Below are positions 10,624 through 21,924 of a stretch of DNA of 64,000 nucleotides, piece after piece. Made by a program: the position numbers and the translations under genes. Source of the DNA: Plasmodiophora brassicae (Eukaryota > Endomyxa > Phytomyxea > Plasmodiophorida > Plasmodiophoridae); NCBI GenBank assembly GCA_039704465.1, contig JASFAU010000007.1, positions 124,001 to 188,000 on the forward strand, written 5' to 3'. The number at the start of each line of letters is the position of its first letter. Within the stretch, counting starts at the first letter, position 1. The notes beneath the pieces are model-generated. The model had not been told where the DNA came from. It did no database searches and saw nothing but the letters and a program-made list of their open reading frames with translations.

Positions 10624-11867
10624 ATGCCGTCGCCCAGCGGCGTCGACCTGCGCGCCAATGTCGAATCGAAGCGCGACGCCCTGTGCCGCCTGTTCCAGGA
10701 TTACGACCACGGGCGGGTCGGCGCCGATGGCCTCCAGGCGGGCCTGGCACGTCTCGACGTGTTCGCCACACGCGCCTACCTGCTCGCCCTGTCCAAACCG
10801 CCGCTGCGACTCGCCACGTTCCTGCACGCGCTCACCGTCCCCGATAGCACCCGGTTCAAGCTCGACGGCGCCGACCCCATGAACTTTGTCAAGCGGCTCG
10901 GCAGCATCGACACGGTTCGTGGGGCTGTCCCGCCCCAACACGGGTCGCAGGCAATGAACCGGCAGTGTAGGTGGCCGAGAAGTCGCACGAGCGGCCGTCG
11001 GTGACCCGCTATCGCGGCACCGTCGAGAACCGCGGGTCGTACGCCAACCGGCAGGACGTGCGCGTGACAATCCAGACCATGTTCCGGGACCTGAAGCAGG
11101 GCGCCATCAGCGGCGACGCTGTCCGGAACGCCCTCATCGACATGGGGTTCGAGATCACGCCGACGCGCTCCCGGTTGATCAACGCCTGCGAACGGGGCAG
11201 CGCCTGTGGGTTCAGGGACCTCAGCATGGAGTTCGGCGAACCACGTCAGAGCGTCGTCGCAGACGAGTGCCGTTCGGAGGCGGCCGATCGCGAGGCGCGT
11301 CGGCACGCGGGGGAGCCCGATGTCGCGCCGACGGCGCCGCGCCCGTCTCGAACGCGGTACGTGGAGTGCAGGGGCAACGTCGGTGCAGGGAACCCGAACG
11401 GGTGGGTGGGGCCCCATGACGACGACCCGCCCGTCCGGAACGTCGGCCGACGCCATTGCTATGACGCGCTCCAGCGCGGGTCGCTGATGAACGACCGGAT
11501 GCTGGTGCCCAGGCGCCTGCAGAACGGGGAGGTGTACCGGTCGCCTGGGCACGCGCCGGCGCGCCCCGCCCAGTACGACGACCTGGTCCAACCCAACATG
11601 ATCGTTCGGGAAAGCGTCCCAGCACCGATCACGTTGGCGCACAGCGAGCCGGCCCAGGACGTCGACGAAGGGCCGCGACGCTGGCGTCGTCGTCGTCCAG
11701 GGCCGCCGTTCCAGCTACAGGTGCCCTGGGGGACGGAACGCGACGTGGATCCGCTCGGGGCGGTCCAGCGCCCGTTCGCGCCGCAACTTAGGCGGTTCGA
11801 GATGCTGGCCGCACAGGCCGGGCGGGAGATCGCCCAGCTCGACGCCGCCATGTCGCAGCGTGCATGA
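10624..11867 (+). CDS. Unrecognised two-exon protein with a duplicated helix-turn motif
   Basis: Exon 1 starts MPSPSGVDLRANVESKRD. An intron at 10915-10970 (GTTCGT donor, GTGTAG acceptor) joins LGSIDT to VAEKSHERPSVTRYRG. Two similar segments are visible: RDALCRLFQDYDHGRVGADGL (about 10670) and VRVTIQTMFRDLKQGAISGD (about 11060). Each is a phenylalanine-centred helix followed by G-x-[VI]-x-x-D and another helix, like degenerate EF-hands without the calcium loop acids. The C-terminal 200 residues are Arg/Pro-rich and probably disordered, ending in a short helix (FEMLAAQAGREIAQLDAAM). Degenerate EF-hand pairs of this kind occur in axonemal proteins; that link is only a suggestion. Confidence 0.5.
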
Positions 11868-11906
11868 CCGCGAACGTGGACCGACAGCCACTGAGTACAC
11901 GACCCG

Positions 11907-12548
11907 CTATGTGTATTGATTCGATTCACCACAGGTCACCGACCGAGCCGGACCCGAACCCGGGCCTGCACGACCAATCGTCAGCGGGAGGCACCCCTGG
12001 GCAGCGTTGACGAAAACGAAACCGTCGTACCGATTGTGCGAGGCGCCATCTGCATCGTGGAGGTCCTCCGTTGGATCAGCAAACCCGGTGCTCCATACCG
12101 CGCCTTGGACTTGGTTGTACAGCGAGTTCTGCTTCGACGTGCGGGCCGCGCCCAGCGCCGATAGGGATGACGCCGCCTGGTCCGATGTCGCTTGCGAGTC
12201 GCGCCTAGTAACGTCCGCGGCACGCTCGTAGAATTGGGTGACGTCGCGCTCGCGTTTCCGGTACACGTCGACGTTCTTGGCGCGCGTATAGTACGCCGTG
12301 TGCCTGTCGGCAGCGTCGACCGTATCCGAGGCCGCCAGCGACCGCTGCACGGCGCCCTGCCTCAACGACGCCGCACGGCTCGATGCCGCATGGTCGGCGA
12401 CGGCCTGCTGGACCCTGGTCCGCAGGGCAGGGCCCGCCCGGGATTCCTTGTAGAACGTCTGCGCGCCGGACCCGGCACCGTACGCCAGGCCGACGACCAG
12501 GACGCCGGCGGCCAGGACGACGACCCCGAGGCGGACGATGTCGGCCAT
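11907..12548 (-). CDS. Secreted or membrane-anchored Ala/Ser-rich protein
   Basis: The N-terminal hydrophobic segment (IVRLGVVVLAAGVLVVGLAYG) can act as a signal peptide or anchor. The next 120 residues are charged and Ala/Ser-rich, probably helical (RTRVQQAVADHAASSRAASL, VYRKRERDVTQFYERAADV), followed by a Gly-rich end. The frame is open without an intron, although the last third (after about 12100) could be intron read-through. It shares the A-[AT]-D-V-T and repeated Ala/Ser style of the secreted protein at 9595-10394, which may indicate a diverged pair. No known domain recognised. Confidence 0.45.
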   Translation of the reverse strand: MADIVRLGVVVLAAGVLVVGLAYGAGSGAQTFYKESRAGPALRTRVQQAVADHAASSRAASLRQGAVQRSLAASDTVDAADRHTAYYTRAKNVDVYRKRERDVTQFYERAADVTRRDSQATSDQAASSLSALGAARTSKQNSLYNQVQGAVWSTGFADPTEDLHDADGASHNRYDGFVFVNAAQGCLPLTIGRAGPGSGPARSVTCGESNQYT

Positions 12549-12736
12549 GTCCGGTCCGGCCGACCGATGTTCTGGTTCCGCGGACGACCGCCACCGACCC
12601 GAACGACGAGCCGTGGCCGCCGGTGATCAGTTGGGCGTTACGGGTGTGCAGCGCACGAACTGCAGCGTGGCGACCGTGCAGGACAAGACGCGCATTTTTT
12701 GGGGCCCAGTTGGGGGTGGTGGTCGTTGGGTGGCGA

Positions 12737-13942
12737 ATGTCGGCGGCGGCGAGTGAGGGCGGGCTCATGGCGAGGCTGCTGGCAGACCTGCAGGCGATGG
12801 ACGCCGAGCGGGACTCGGAGAAGGCGCTGCGTATCGCCGTGCATCGCAGCAAGAGGCAGGCCGAGGCCGAACTGTTTGAGCTGCAGGTCGTGTGTGTGAT
12901 CGGGGATCATGGCCGACCCCCGGGTGGGGGCAATGGCGCTGACCGGGACGGCCGCGCAGGCGCAACTGGACCGCATGCGGAAGGAGATGTGTCAGGTCTA
13001 TACGGACGAAGCCGCCAAACAAGTTCGATCCGATCAGTGTCGACTTATAGCCCAGCTGTCTCAGGTTCGTAGACTGTAGATATACCCGATGGCCGCGTGT
13101 CGACAGTAACGTCGCGTGTCCGACAGGTGGACGGGGAGTCTCTGCCAAACCTCAAAGCCGAACTCGCCGAGGCGACAAGCGCCCTGCAGCGCGCAGACGC
13201 CGAGTTGAACCGATCCTGGTATGACGCAACTGGAGCAACGTCGTCGTGCGCATTGGGGTTCCCAGCGTTGCCGCTGTCAGCCTCTCGTGGATCCGTCGTC
13301 TGTCGCAAGAGGCTGGCGAGGCACGGCAACGAGGCCGCCTTCGCCAGAACGTGAAAGACCAGGTACTGCATGTATTGCGGTGGAGGCATGCGGCGGCGTT
13401 CCGACATCACCCAGGTCGAGCAGGACGCCCAGAAGGTGGTGGCGATGGAAAGGAAGCTGGCTGCATTGTCGTCATCCAAGCAGGTGTCGCTCCGCGTGTG
13501 TGCGGATCTAGAATCCCGGCTCTCGAGCACCGGAGCTGGGCAGGGCTCCGAACACGATGGTCAGCAGGGTTCAGGCTTGGTGCTGCAGTGCCAATGGCTC
13601 ATGGTTGGTTGCAGACCTTAAAGTGCAACTGCGATCACGTTTGGCGGGCGACCCGGAACTTGATCAGCTCGTTCAACATGATGGGTCGTTTGCGGTAGAG
13701 CGTCTGGACGCCGCGCGCTCCAGGTCCGGTGCAGCGTCCGCCTGGTGTCCCCCCGCCCACTGTTGACCAATCAGCGTCCTTCGGCAGGGTGCACCACGCG
13801 CAAGAATCCGTCAAGGCGGCAGCCGACCGCATCGCGGAGGACGTCAAACGTCTGCAAGACACACTATCAAGGTCGCTAGGTCGGGCCTGCAACTTCACAC
13901 ATCTGACATGTGCACCGTCCCAGGACGACGACGACGACGCCT
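12737..13942 (+). CDS. Multi-exon coiled-coil protein, function unknown
   Basis: Starts MSAAASEGG or at the internal Met at 12767 (MARLLADLQAMDAERD). The first exon ends AELFELQ at a GTCGTG donor near 12889 and resumes at AQLDRMRKEMCQVYTDE. A second intron at 13065-13126 (GTTCGT donor, CCGACAG acceptor) continues VDGESLPNLKAELAEATS. Further exons encode ITQVEQDAQKVVAMERKLAA (about 13400) and VKAAADRIAEDVKRLQDTL (about 13810), ending with an Asp run (DDDDDA). The whole product is heptad-rich coiled coil. Exon boundaries between about 13220 and 13790 are not resolved. No family recognised; a cytoskeletal or axonemal role would fit but is not shown. Confidence 0.5.
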
Positions 13943-14203
13943 AGACAGTAGTGCCCCCGTATGGGTCGTGCCAAACGACATCTACATATATGACGCACAC
14001 GGTGCGGTTCCCAAATGGACGATCTCGTCTGCAGCAGCCTCGATCTATTCGTTTCGGCGCCCCTGCCCGCAAACACCATTGCCATGGCATCGTACGGGAA
14101 TCGGAGCCGTACACACGAAAGCACTCAACATCGATCGCAGCTGTCGGATACGGAATCAGGCGTCCCGTCTGGCCTGCCCGGTGGCGTCGACACTTTATAG
14201 ACA

Positions 14204-16212
14204 TCAGGCGAACGCGCTCTCTATCCCGCTGGTGTCTTCGTCTGGGCACGACTTCTTAATGGCGGCGATCACGTTCAGCGCATCTACGGGAACGTTCAGT
14301 GCGTCTACTACTAGACCGACGGCCCTGGCGTACAGAACCAACCCTGTCTGGTCTTGTCTGCCGAGAACATCAGCGTGATTGCCAGCCTGGACGATCGCGC
14401 CAGCGCACGCATCAGCTGGAGGCATTGCCTGGGATGCTCCTACAGGACGGGTGCAGTCAGCAGCCTTGGTACTCCCACCCGGGCCGTGCCCATTCGCACC
14501 TGAACGTAGTGGGCGGCACACACTTCCAGGACCTGCTCCAGCATCGATCCTTCCAGCGTGCACGTGGCAAGGAACGTGCACAGCGCGTCAACGGGGATCA
14601 TCCGCAGCCAGGCATACAGCCGGGGACCCGGAACGTTCGCCAGGCACATGAACGCCACCTGGAAATCGTACAACGTCTGCGGAACCCTGGGCATGTTCGG
14701 CACCGCCGCCTCGCTCTCATCCGCAGGTGCTGGCGCGCACGGGCGTCGTGCCCCGGCCGCATGCTGACGGAGGCGATGGAGGTTTCGAGCCGCCAGCGGG
14801 TAGGTTGCTGCAACCTGCTCGTAGTCGCTGACAGCGCCTTCCTGCAAGCAGGAGTCAATCGCCGGGCGATATCGGGAGGAGGTCATCGGTCGGCACACCC
14901 ACCAGATCGTCCAGCGCCTCGCGGATCTGCCCCCGTCTCATCAGCAGCTTGGAGCGCAGGTCGCAGGGGCCGTTCGTGAGCACGAGCGCCCTGGTGTAAT
15001 CGCGTTCGGCGCCCTGCGCATCGCCCTGGTTGGCAAGGGCCAACCCGCGGTTCGACAGCGTCGTCGCCATCAGCAACGCAGCGTCATCGCGTTCGCCGAG
15101 CTGCCCTTCGCAGACGGTGATGCACTCTGTGTACAGACGAGCGGCACGCTCGTGGTCGCCTTTCGTGAACGCGGCAACGCCATCCCGTTTCAAATCACGC
15201 GCATTGTCCATGTCGTCGTCCTGGTCCCCGGTTTCAACGACCGGCGCCGGTGCACCTTCCGCGGCGTCTTCGCCCTCATCGTCTTCCTCGACGATGCTCA
15301 GCCTTGTGAATCGTTCGTCGGTGCGCTCGTCGTCGACCTTCTTCGACACATCCGCAAGCTGGTCCACGATGGCCTTGTTGTCCGGATCGAGCCTGACGGC
15401 GTGTGCCAGGTCATCCCGGGCGTCGACGGCTTTACCCAACCGAGCACGTGTCTTCCCGCGAATGAACCAAGCTGCGGCGTTCCAAACGTGTCAGGCGCGA
15501 GATCGAAATTGTCCCCGACCCTCGCTCTACCTTTGACGTACGACGGGTCGCAGTCGATGGCCGCCGACGCGTCCTTCTCGGCCGCTTTCCACAGCTTCAG
15601 CCTCATACTCGTATTGGCGCGATTGCAATAGGCGACGGCGGCGGCCTTGGATCCGGGTGGGGCCAGGGCGATCGCGCGCGTATAATGCTTCACTGCCGTC
15701 GAATACTCGCCCGACCGGAAGTACTCGTTGCCGATCTGCTTCTCACGTTCCGCGTTGAACTCCTGGATCTGGCGCGACCCGCCTGGCATCGCGTCGTCGA
15801 CCGGGGCTGGCGTCGATCGCCGGTCGGCTGCGCCACGAACACCGACCCGTACGACGGGTGCCGCACCGCCTTCCGTTTGACGGACGCTGACTGGGGTATA
15901 AGCGCCACCGGTGAACCTCTCGTCAGCAGCGACAGACCTGCGGTCGACCTTGCCGATATCGTCGACCCATTCGTTGATCTGCGATCGGATCTCGGGCGTC
16001 GTTGGCGACAGAGGTTCAGGTGGGGCGGCCGCGTCGAGGCGTTTGGCGTCGACCGGCGAGATCTCACGGAGGCGATCGCGGGCGGCGGCAAGCAGGTCCG
16101 GGTAGTAGGGTTCGGCGACGAGCAGGTCGATCATGCGGCGCAGGCGCCGCGCATCGCTACACGCCCGGACCGTGTCGAAATCGATGTCGCGCAGGTCGAC
16201 GGCATCCATCAC
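14204..16212 (-). CDS. TPR co-chaperone with RPAP3_C-like domain (SPAG1/RPAP3-like)
   Basis: Likely Hsp90/R2TP-linked assembly factor; SPAG1 is needed for axonemal dynein arm preassembly. The N-terminus starts MMDAVDLRDIDFDTV, then a linker, then a first TPR array (EKQIGNEYFRSGEYSTAV, AVAYCNRANTSMRLKLW, DASAAIDCDPSYVK). An intron (GTAGAG donor, near 15480-15535) continues AWFIRGKTRARLGKAVDA. A second TPR array includes DLKRDGVAAFTKGDHERAAR and LSNRGLALANQGDAQGAER. After an intron near 14870 comes a C-terminal domain (VPQTLYDFQVAFMCLANV, LEGSMLEQVLEVCAAHY) matching the RPAP3_C pattern. A final exon ends near 14204. TPR arrays plus RPAP3_C occur in both SPAG1 and RPAP3, so the exact orthologue is not settled. 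Confidence 0.7.
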
Positions 16213-16888
16213 TGCTCAGCAGCCCGCTGTGCCTGTGTGCGCGTTGGCGACGAACGACGCGAGGCCCCACCAGCTCCCCCGACCGGGCGCCCGAGATGAC
16301 GTCTGCGCGAAACGACGCGTTCGACCCATTGTGTCGAATTCCGCCCGCCAGCCAATGCATGAGGTGTGCCGCCGACAGAGCAGCGCCCGGCTGGAATAGC
16401 GCGCGCGCTTCCGCCGGGACCGGGCGCGCAAAAATAACGCGCACCGGACGATCATCGGACGGACGGGGCAACACGACGTCGGCCTGCCGGACTGGGCCCC
16501 GCTACGAGCGCGGCCGTACACGACGCTCCTGAATATACTACTACGTACATCGGCGTTATGCCCGGGTACAGATCGTTCCTGGCGGAAACCGAAACAGGTG
16601 GATCGTCCGTGTCGGTCGAGGTCGCCGAGTGTAGGTACATAGGTAGCTGGTGACGGCAGCGGCAGGAGTTGGACGCAGCGACGCACAGCGGCGCAGTTTC
16701 CGCAACTGCAGCGCGTCCCGTTCCGTCCGTCCGGTCCACGACGACAGCTGTTTTCATTTCGATCAGCGTTCGGCGGCGGCGGCTGCGGCGTCGGGGTCGA
16801 CCGCGAACCTGAGCTGTGACGGTGCGACGTCGTTGGGCCTCCGTCGCGGATCGCGCTTCGACCCGTCCGCGTCGTCGTTGACCAGACG
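16213..16888. promoter_or_regulatory. Divergent intergenic region with shared motif
   Basis: About 675 bases between the divergent SPAG1-like and ABCB starts. It carries GTAGGTACATAGGTAG at 16631-16646, which combines the 12-mer found at 5881 with the TACATAGGTAG found at 1702. The Arg/Ser-rich frames crossing it look like chance openings in GC-rich DNA. Confidence 0.4.
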
Positions 16889-18868
16889 ATGTCCGGCCAT
16901 GTCCTCGCCATGTCCGCCGCCGTCGACATGGGCGACGGCGCCGGCCTGGCCCGTCCGCTGCTGCTGCCAGCGCGACCGCCCCGACCGAAGAAGCCGCCGG
17001 CGTTGACGCTGTCCCGCCTCATCCGGCAATCGTACCCGGAGCGGTGGCTCCTGCTGCTGGCCAGCGTCGCCCTGGTCATCTCAACGGCCACGTCGCTCGC
17101 CCTCCCCGTCTTCATCGGCCATGTCGTCGACGAGCTCGTGCGCATGTCGCGTGGGCTGACAACGCCGGACGAGGCGCGCGTCGCCGTCAACGCGTACGTC
17201 CTCGAACTGGTCTGCGTCGTCTCCCTCGGCGGCGTGTTCGCCTTCCTACGCGGCTACCTGTTCAGCCTGTCTGGCGAACGTATCGTCGCGCGCATCCGCA
17301 AACGGTTGTTCGCGCGGTGCATCGCCCAGGAGATCGGCATGTTCGACATGATGCGCACCGGCGAGCTGGTCAGCCGGCTCGCCTCCGACACCAGCATCCT
17401 GAACAACGCCATCACCAGCAACCTCAGCAAAGGCCTCACGATGCTGTCGACCGTGTCCCTGGGGCTTGGTACGGGAACGTTCGTCCTGCCGGGCACGTGT
17501 GCGCCCCCCTTGCTAACAACGCCGTTGTTGTACAGTGTACTTGTTCCGCCTGTCGGTACGCCTGTCCCTGCTGATGATCAGCGTGATACCGGCAGTTGCC
17601 ATCATCGGGCGCCTGTACGGGCGGTACGTTCGAACGTTGTCGCGTCAAACGCAAGACGCGCTAGCGCGAGCGACGGAGGTCGCCGACGAGTCGTTCTCCA
17701 ACATTCGCACGGTGCGCGCGTTCTCCAATGAGACGCTGCGGGCGGACCTGTACAACGAGAAGATCGAGGACACGTACAACCTCGGCGCTCGTGTCGCTCG
17801 ACTGCTCGGCTACTTTGTCGGGTTCATGGCGACGATCGCGCCGCTGTCGACCGTGTTCATCATGTGGTCCGGGGCCATGCTCGTCATCCAGCGCGAGCTG
17901 ACCGTCGGCCTGCTGACCAGTTTCCTGCTGCTGACCGTCTCGGTCGGCAAGTCGCTGGCCGGCATCAGCGGCCTGATCAGCAACGTGTACAAGGCGCTGG
18001 GCGCCAACGCCAAGGTCTTTGAGCTGATCGATCGCGCCGAGCAGATCAGGCTGACGGGCGGTTTGCGTCCCGCCGTGTTCACTGGCGACATCCGCATGGT
18101 GGATGTCAGCTTCACGTACCCGGCGCGGCCGGACACCCCCGTCCTCAACGGGCTCAACATCGTGTTCGAGTCGGGGAAGGTGACGGCGCTGGTGGGGCCG
18201 TCCGGCGGCGGCAAGTCCACGATCTTCGCCATGATCGAACGGTTCTACGACCCGTCCCAGGGCGTCGTTACGTTGGACGGGGAGGACATCCGCAACCTGG
18301 ATGTCACCTGGATGCACAGGCGGATCGGGCTGGTGTCGCAGGAGCCCGTCCTGTTCGCCGGCAGCATTCGCGACAACATCGCGTTCGGCAAGGCGGACGC
18401 CTCCATGGAGAGCATCATCGCGGCGGCGTCGGCCGCCAACGCCCACGACTTCGTCATGGCGTTCGAACACGGCTACGACACGCTCGTCGGCGAACGCGGC
18501 CTGCACCTGTCCGGTGGGCAGAAGCAACGGATTGCCATCGCGCGGGCCGTCCTGCTCAACCCCAAGGTGCTTCTGCTGGACGAGGTAAACGGAACGCAGG
18601 ACGAACCGAAACGTGCCCGCCTGAACCAGTGGCGTCGCAGGCAACGTCGTCGCTGGACGCCGAGAGCGAGTTCGTTGTGCAGGACGCGTTAGACAAGCTC
18701 ATGAAGGGCAGGACGGTGGTGGTGATCGCGCACCGGTTGTCGACCGTCAAGGATGCCGACCTCGTCGTCGTTATCGACCGGGGCCGCGTCGTCGAGAGCG
18801 GCACGCACGACGCGCTCCTAGCCCGCGACGGTATGTACGCCCATCTCGTACGAAGACAATTGCAATAA
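16889..18868 (+). CDS. Half-size ABCB-family transporter (ABCB8/ABCB10/TAP-like)
   Basis: One membrane domain plus one nucleotide-binding domain, consistent with a homodimeric exporter of a mitochondrial or intracellular membrane. Three exons: introns lie at 17469-17535 (GTACGG donor, TTGCTAACA branch, TACAG) and 18585-18640 (GTAAAC donor, CGCAG). The membrane domain has six hydrophobic segments and coupling helices ([17 protein letters not shown]). The nucleotide-binding domain shows Walker [11 protein letters not shown]-loop SQEPVLFAG, signature LSGGQKQR, Walker B VLLLDE joined by the second intron to ATSSLD, and the H-loop IAHRLST. An N-terminal Pro/Arg stretch before [13 protein letters not shown] could be a mitochondrial presequence. 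Substrate cannot be deduced. Confidence 0.85.
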
Positions 18869-18939
18869 ACCGATGCAGCACGACGTCCAGCCCCCTCCGT
18901 CCCCCCGGCCGACCCGTGTCTGTATGCGATGGGGACGGG

Positions 18940-21624
18940 CTACGAGAAGGTCGACGGGGGCACCGTCTGCGACGGTTGCCGCCTCGCGTTCGTTCTGTGC
19001 CTCAGGGCGGCCACCCTGCCCTGCAGGATCTGGTTGACGCGGGCGGCCAGTCTCGTCCAGAACTCGGGGATGTCGACCATGACGCGGTCGTATTCCGCTT
19101 TGGTGATGCCGACGTTGGTGATCGACGGGTCCGGGTTGTCGGCCGCGTTGAACTTGTCGACGACGGCGTCGAGCAGGTTGTCGAGCGAGTCGCGTATCGT
19201 CTGCCCCCACCGGCACTCCATGACGGCGAACATCTCGTCGGCCCGGATCGTGCCGTTCCGGTCGAAGTCGAACATGGTGAACAGCATGTCCAGGCGGGAC
19301 GGCGTGTCGCCGTGGACCACCACCGCCCACGACGTCAGGAACGACTCGAACTCGATCGAGTTCCTGTTCTCCGGGTCGAACGCCTGCGACGGTCGACGTG
19401 CGCACACGTCAGCAAGGGGCCCGTTGGTCGTTGGCGTGTCCGACAGACGAACGCGCTGGAAGAAGACGGCGGCGGACTCGTCGATCTCGAACATGGCGAG
19501 GACCGGCAGGAGCTCGCGCCTGGTCATGTACCCGCGCCCGCCCGTCGCCTTCCAGAACGTCGACATGAGCACCTGCACCTCGTCGCGGGTGAACTCGGCG
19601 GTCGCCTGTGCGCCTCTTCCGTCACGCGCCCTCGGTCCATCACGAGCGCGCGCGTCGACCACCTTACCTCCATCTTCTCCAGCGACGTTTTCAGCTTGGT
19701 CCCCGAGGCAGCCTGCCGCTTGAACGCGTTCAGCGCCCGAGTCGTACCTGCAATCGGGTCAGCGTCCTGGACGACGGCCCAGACCAGGGTGCACCCATCG
19801 TCGCACTGAATATCTTCGTGCTGACTGTCGTGTGCCTGGCGCCAAACAGCCCGTCCAGGCCGCCATAGCAGGACGGGGAATCCTCATCCCGGAACTGGTC
19901 GTACAGGATCCTGGCCAGGAACGGGGCAATGTCACTGTGCCGGGGGGCGCGACGACGTCAGCAACCTGGATGACGACGACTGGCAACGCCATCATGGGAC
20001 CTATGCTGTCGGCCCCGGTTCTTCTGCTGCCAGTCCGACAGGCGAACATTGACGCCCTTCTCGCTGTAGAACTGGTACAGAGACGCCGCCCGGTTGTCGT
20101 CCACCGGTCCAGCAGCAGCAGCAGCATGACCCCGTTGTTGCTGTTGAATCGGTCGGCGACAGCGAGACGAGGACGTCGTCTACGACCGGACGTACGCGTT
20201 TCTCGTTGAGCGCCTTGTCGGCCTGGTCGTTGACCAGCTGGCACAGGATGCGGAAATCGTTCGGGAACATCCTGTGGATGCCCATTCGCAGGAGCTCGAA
20301 CAGGTCCCGGCTGCTGACGCGGCCGTCCCCATCCAGGTCGTACAGCAGGTAGGCAACTGCACCATGGAGGGGGGCCGGGGGCACGCCTTAGCGACCTGTG
20401 CTGGGCCAACTGAACGGGACGTACAGTGCAGGCGGTTCGGTTTGACTTCTTTGAGGAGCATGGCGAGCAGAGCGAAATAGTCGACGGCGTCCATAACGCC
20501 CGGGACCGTCGTGATCACGTCCATGCAGTGGTCGATGAACCGGACCATGGCGGGGGCGTCGAGCTCGTTCCGCTGCAGGAACCGCCGGAACTGGACCCGC
20601 GTCAGCACCTGCTTCGTCGTCGTCGCCGCCGACCGGTGGCACAGCTCGTTCGAGAACATGCTCAGCGCCTCCTCGGCCTCGTCCGCATAGACTGTGGCGA
20701 CGCCGAATCAGATCGGCCGTCGCTCCCCACAGCGCCCGTTTACATCGAATGTCCTGGTCGGAGGCGACGATGCCGGTGCCGCCTGCCGCTCTGATGATGG
20801 ACGACCGCACGCAATGGTGCCTCTGCGGCTGGCCGGCCACCGCCGGGCGCTTCACCGGGGCGCGCGTCCGCCTCATGACCACGACGTTGCGCTGCGTGCC
20901 GTTCCGCAGCAGGTTCGCCTCGTGGACCTGCTTCAGCACGTTCTGGACCGTCGCGTGCGTCACGTTCAGCAGCGTCAGCAGCGCGGAGTCGGTCTGCGCC
21001 ACCGGCAGCGAACTGTCGGCCGTGGCCGCCGCCGCTGCCGCGCGACGATGCGCGTGCGCATGCCGCAATGCGGTCCTGCCGCGCAGTCCCGTCAATCGTC
21101 GTGCATGCGCCATTCGACGGACGGTCGAACCGTGGCGTGCGCAGCGTCGTTCGACAGCGTTCGTGGAGTTTCTGCCGGGGGGTGGTCGGCGCCGATGAGG
21201 CACAGGACGACGACGAGCGTTCGCTGGTCGGCGTTCGTCTCGCCGTTGAGGGCGCTGGCGCCGCGGCTGCGATCACAGCGTCCTGGAAGCTGAGGGGCGC
21301 GGCGGTCGGCGCCGCCTGGGTGCGGCCCTTGCCCGCCTTGATGGTCTGGAGGATGCGGCGCCAGTCATTGCCGCGGTAGACGCGCGGCCGCCATTGGATG
21401 ACGTCCAGTAGGCGTTTGGCGCGGTTGCGGGCGGTCAGGACGACGTCGGGGCCGCGTTGCCATCCTGCATCCATGCCCAGATTCGGCCGGTCGGCAAGTG
21501 TACCCGATTGCAGCCGGTACGATGTTGCGAATACGGCACGTGGACCTCGCGCATCAATGTCCAATTGCAGATACACAGCAGGGCCACCCATGTTTACACC
21601 ACGCTGGTGTGACGTTAGGTACAA
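18940..21624 (-). CDS. Long multi-exon EF-hand protein (possibly two genes)
   Basis: Minus-strand exons appear to run from about 21591-21624 to 18940. The 5' part starts with GGPAVYLQLDIDARGPRAVF and continues through Lys/Arg-rich sequence. A segment near 21020-20760 holds SALLTLLNVTHATVQNVLKQ. A GTAAAC donor near 20730 joins ASDQDIR to FYADEAEEALSMFSNELC. Downstream exons carry RFRRFLQ-type helices (VQFRRFLQRNELDAPAMVRF), an EF loop YDLDGDGRVSSRDLFELL near 20330, and later a strong EF loop FDFDRNGTIRADEMFAVM near 19255. TRDEVQVLMSTFWKATGG near 19600 is another recoverin/calcineurin-B-like helix. Several exon joins between 19660 and 20250 are uncertain, so the 5' part could be a separate gene. 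Calcium binding is well supported; the partner is unknown. Confidence 0.5.
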
Positions 21625-21642
21625 CTAGTCGTTCACTCCCTC

Positions 21643-21652
21643 CTACATAGGT
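21643..21652. promoter_or_regulatory. Shared upstream motif CTACATAGGT
   Basis: This 10-mer is identical to 1701-1710. It lies in the 300-base region between the divergent EF-hand gene (minus) and the TPR gene (plus). See the motif finding. Confidence 0.3.
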
Positions 21653-21714
21653 GGGGATTGCCTTTATGGGCAACCCCCTCGCTCCGAGTATCGATTCTGT
21701 CCCCGTTCGGTACC

Positions 21715-21798
21715 AGTTCTACTGGGACAACACGCTCCTTGCAGTTCTACTGGGACAATGCGCGCCTTGCAGTTCTACTCGGACAATGCGCTCCTTGT
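21715..21798 (+). repeat. Three-copy 28-bp tandem repeat
   Basis: Units start at 21715, 21743 and 21771, each beginning AGTTCTACTGGGACAA or a one-base variant and ending GCTCCTTG or GCGCCTTG. The array lies in the intergenic region upstream of the TPR gene, so it could affect its promoter or simply be a small minisatellite. Confidence 0.85.
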
Positions 21799-21924
21799 GG
21801 CGGCGAAATGGTGCGGCGCCACAAATAGCGCCCCTGGGGGACGGCCCTGACGGGGGACGGACGCCACGGGCATCTGGATACGCTGCCCCCCGATATCTCC
21901 AGACGGGTCGTACCTAACTGGGCC

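Noticed and set aside
20740..21624. A single 294-residue frame taken as one uninterrupted protein.
   Set aside because: The second half becomes Arg/Ala/Glu-rich out-of-frame reading of an exon whose better frame encodes LLNVTHATVQNVLKQ, so an intron is assumed.
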